Shown one piece after another: positions 62,050 through 64,000 of a stretch of 64,000 nucleotides of DNA. Location of the stretch: contig CAWIHB010000013.1 of assembly GCA_963835775.1 (NCBI GenBank), positions 62,001 to 126,000 on the forward strand. Reading direction: 5' to 3'. How positions within the stretch are numbered: position 1 is the first letter of the stretch; the number at the start of each line of letters is the position of its first letter. The position numbers were made by a program, and so were the translations under genes. The notes beneath the pieces were generated by a model. It saw only the letters and a list, made by a program, of their open reading frames with translations. It had not been told where the DNA came from and did not search any database. The stretch is from Palsa-504 sp963835775. GTDB taxonomy: Bacteria; Actinomycetota; Actinomycetes; Streptosporangiales; Streptosporangiaceae.

Positions 62050-63702
62050 TTACCCGGGTTGGGGTGGGGGGCCGTGGCTGTGGATGATCTTGCCGTCGGG
62101 GCTGGTGACCTGGCTGGTGCCGTCGGGGCGGACGGTGAGGGTCCAGCCGAGCTGGTGCAGCAGCACATGGTGGTGCCAGAAGCAGTAATCCTTCAGGTTG
62201 GTCAGGCTGGTCGGGCCGCCGTCGGCCCGGTGCTGGACATGATGGGGTTCACACCTGGAGGCAGGCTGGTCGCAGCCGCCGGGGTAGCCGCAGCCCTGGT
62301 CCCGCAGCGCCACCAGGCGGCGCAGGTGGACAGGGATCTCGTCGGTCTGGCCGACATCCAGCGGCAGCGACGGCCCGGCCAGCGGCCTGCCGAGCAGGTT
62401 ACGGCGCAAGAAGGAGGCCAGCCCGCCGGAGCCGGAGACGATCTGGATGACCCGGGCCAGGATCTGCTGCTCCAGTTCGTCCAGCACCTCCGCCGAGGCA
62501 ATACCTCCGGGAGTGCCATCGCCGGTCCCGGTGCCGCCGGCGGGCTGCTGGCTGGCATCCGGCTGGCCTATGGCGTCCGGTTGGCCATCCCGCGCGGGGG
62601 CCTGCGGCTGTCCCTCCTGCGGGGCGGCCTGCGGCTGGCCATCCTGTGGGGCGTGGCGGGCCTGGTCGTAGCGGACGCACAGGGCGATCAGGTCCTCGAT
62701 TGCGGCCGGGTCCAGGTCGCCGGTGACCACCGGGACGATCATCGCGTCACACGCGATGGCCCGGGCGGCCTCCCCGGTCAGCCAGGCCCCGCCATCAGCC
62801 GGGCCGGCCGACGCCGCGGCCCGGTGGCCTGCCCACCGGGCCCGGTAATCCGCAATCCATTTGTCCTGCAGGACCGAGTCCTGGTCCATCGCCAGCAGCT
62901 CGGTGAAATGGATATGGGCCAGGGCCTTGACTGGCTGCCCGGCCCGCTTCGGCAGCAGACCCGAGGCCAGCAAGCGGCGCATCGCCTCCTCCAGCGCGTC
63001 GTGATACCGCTGCGGCCCGGTACGCAAGTCCTCGCCGCCGGCCGGGGCGGACAGCGCGTCCAGCACTGATTCGACCATGGCCGCGCACTCGGTGGTCAGG
63101 TCGCCGCGCAGCACGCCGACGCCGTCAATCGTGGTGTCGAGGGACACCGACCGGTCCAGGCGAGGGTCGTCGTCCGGGTTGTCGTCAGGGTCGGGACCGG
63201 CGGTGAGCTCGCGGATCTCGGCGCAGATCGCGGCCAGCGACCGCAGGTCCGCACCGGTCCGGGCGGCGGTGACCACGATCTCCTCGCCCTCGGCCCGGAA
63301 CTCCTCCGGGATCGCCTTCGTCCACCGGGCCACCTGCAGCGCAGCGGATTTGGTCAGGACCCGGTCGCGCAGCGCGGCCAGCAACGGCTCATGCTTGGCC
63401 GCGAGGGCCTGGAGAGCTTTGTATTCGGTGGTCTGGCCTTTGGTGACCTGGAGGCAGTTCACCAGCCAGGTCCGGGTATTCCGCTGCCCGTCGCAGATCG
63501 ACCCTTCTTGGGCGTCAAAGGCCTGCAGCATCCGGCCCCGCAATGCCGCGCCCACCGCGTCGATCCGCTCCTGCGCCCGCAGGCCCTCGGCCAGCAGAGC
63601 CGTCGGCTGCCCGGCCACGTCCTCCCCGGCCAGCTCGGCCAGCAGGGATTCCACCAGCGCGAACTTGTCACTCGCGCTCAACGGGGCGGTCGCGGTGCAC
63701 AT
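62050..63702 (-). CDS. DUF222 (13E12-type) HNH endonuclease
   Basis: 550 residues: DUF222 helical domain (about 10-230: LRGRMLQAFDAQEGSICDGQ, ALRDRVLTKSAALQVARWT) and a C-terminal HNH nuclease, CGYPGGCDQPASRCEPHHVQHRADGG...LTNLKDYCFWHHHVLLHQ, with paired Cys for a zinc and the catalytic HH. Between them is a Gln/Pro-rich linker of DGQPQA units. Members occur in many copies per actinobacterial genome and may derive from selfish elements. ATG 63702 with GGGAGGTGA further upstream; TATTAG at about 63775 on the minus strand could be its -10. Confidence 0.88.
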   Translation of the reverse strand: MCTATAPLSASDKFALVESLLAELAGEDVAGQPTALLAEGLRAQERIDAVGAALRGRMLQAFDAQEGSICDGQRNTRTWLVNCLQVTKGQTTEYKALQALAAKHEPLLAALRDRVLTKSAALQVARWTKAIPEEFRAEGEEIVVTAARTGADLRSLAAICAEIRELTAGPDPDDNPDDDPRLDRSVSLDTTIDGVGVLRGDLTTECAAMVESVLDALSAPAGGEDLRTGPQRYHDALEEAMRRLLASGLLPKRAGQPVKALAHIHFTELLAMDQDSVLQDKWIADYRARWAGHRAAASAGPADGGAWLTGEAARAIACDAMIVPVVTGDLDPAAIEDLIALCVRYDQARHAPQDGQPQAAPQEGQPQAPARDGQPDAIGQPDASQQPAGGTGTGDGTPGGIASAEVLDELEQQILARVIQIVSGSGGLASFLRRNLLGRPLAGPSLPLDVGQTDEIPVHLRRLVALRDQGCGYPGGCDQPASRCEPHHVQHRADGGPTSLTNLKDYCFWHHHVLLHQLGWTLTVRPDGTSQVTSPDGKIIHSHGPPPQPG

Positions 63703-64000
63703 GGCGGCTGGGTCACCTCCCCGGGCAGGGGCAGGGGCGGGGGTCTGATCAGGGTCGATCGGTAACGTGTTCTAATACATCACCCTAATCGCCACCTCTG
63801 ACATTTTTAGTGGCGAATAACCGGAAGTCCGGAAGAATTTGGGGTCAAATTCAAGAAGCGGTCTGACCAGCAGGATCGCCTGCTCGCCGACTTCGGCCGT
63901 CGGCTGCTGGCCCGGCTGACCAGTACCGGACAGCGGCATTATGCCGGTGATCGAGGCGCAGTGCGCCTCGATCCTGGTGCCTCACTATCACCTCCATAAC
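63703..64000. other. Terminal gene-free stretch
   Basis: Holds the probable promoter of the HNH gene (A/T-rich TTTTTAGTGGCGAATAACCGG area at 63807-63823) and at 63949-63973 a perfect hairpin GATCGAGGCGC-AGT-GCGCCTCGATC. No open frame looks like a protein I know, although a gene starting beyond the window cannot be excluded. Confidence 0.5.

Noticed and set aside
63949..63973. Hairpin at the window edge as an attachment site or origin element
   Set aside because: A lone perfect inverted repeat without integrase, repeats or DnaA boxes nearby; more likely a terminator or part of a neighbouring gene.

Overview
The window is G+C-rich DNA, with G or C at most third codon positions, frequent GTG and TTG starts, and stop/start overlaps of 1 to 11 bases. 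The gene content is that of an aerobic, probably filamentous actinomycete: a DUF574 methyltransferase, a DUF222/HNH endonuclease, DUF3040 and DUF4232 proteins, tricorn proteases, an F420-type LLM oxidoreductase remnant, a MmyB-type XRE regulator and two bacterial P450s. A Streptosporangiales-like origin is my impression and is unproven. I saw no rRNA, tRNA, CRISPR array, insertion sequence or prophage. Short tandem repeats are unusually common, both inside genes and at gene junctions.

Layout. 1-4.2 kb: an alpha-hydroxyacid oxidase, a LysE exporter and a fused 2-oxoacid dehydrogenase E1. 4.3-8.9 kb: a polytopic membrane protein and a large patatin-like protein. 9.3-20.8 kb: a catabolic supercluster. 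One operon (9369-13615) encodes an acetoacetate decarboxylase-fold protein, an HpaE-like dehydrogenase, an HpaD-like class III extradiol dioxygenase and a FAH-family hydrolase/isomerase. It ends at a strong hairpin facing a minus-strand series of glutamine synthetase-like ligase, P450, phthalate-family reductase and Rieske protein. Divergent from that series run a class I amidotransferase, a MarR regulator and a PuuD-like gamma-glutamyl hydrolase. A 16-bp palindrome sits at three promoters: the ring-cleavage operon, the ligase/amidotransferase divergent promoter, and a truncated permease at 23 kb. I read this as one regulon for an amine, probably aromatic, that is gamma-glutamylated, oxidised, deglutamylated and ring-cleaved. 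The Rieske protein is odd: the fourth cluster ligand is Cys instead of His, and both His of the usual mononuclear-iron motif are replaced.

22.9-24.5 kb is a scar of broken genes: a collapsed APC permease, then an LLM oxidoreductase fused to the tail of a SpoIIE phosphatase. 24.6-32 kb holds lspA and two tandem tricorn paralogs, each with a different one-base frameshift, carrying in-frame G/C-run elements. 32-36.7 kb is a DesK/DesR-like two-component pair with an ABC-2 exporter, divergent from a GbsR-type regulator. 36.7-44.7 kb holds a gamma-glutamyltransferase, lipoproteins, a DUF885 peptidase-like protein, a DUF574 methyltransferase, a MmyB-type regulator and a hydrolase.

44.8-53.3 kb: AdhE, a GMC oxidoreductase, an SRPBCC protein, a phosphofructokinase with pyrophosphate-type residues, and a P450/hydrolase pair. 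53.6-64 kb: an MFS exporter, a DUF3040 protein, two unassigned conserved proteins, a LVIVD-protein remnant, an EamA/MarR/SDR module with a clear operator, and a DUF222 HNH endonuclease.
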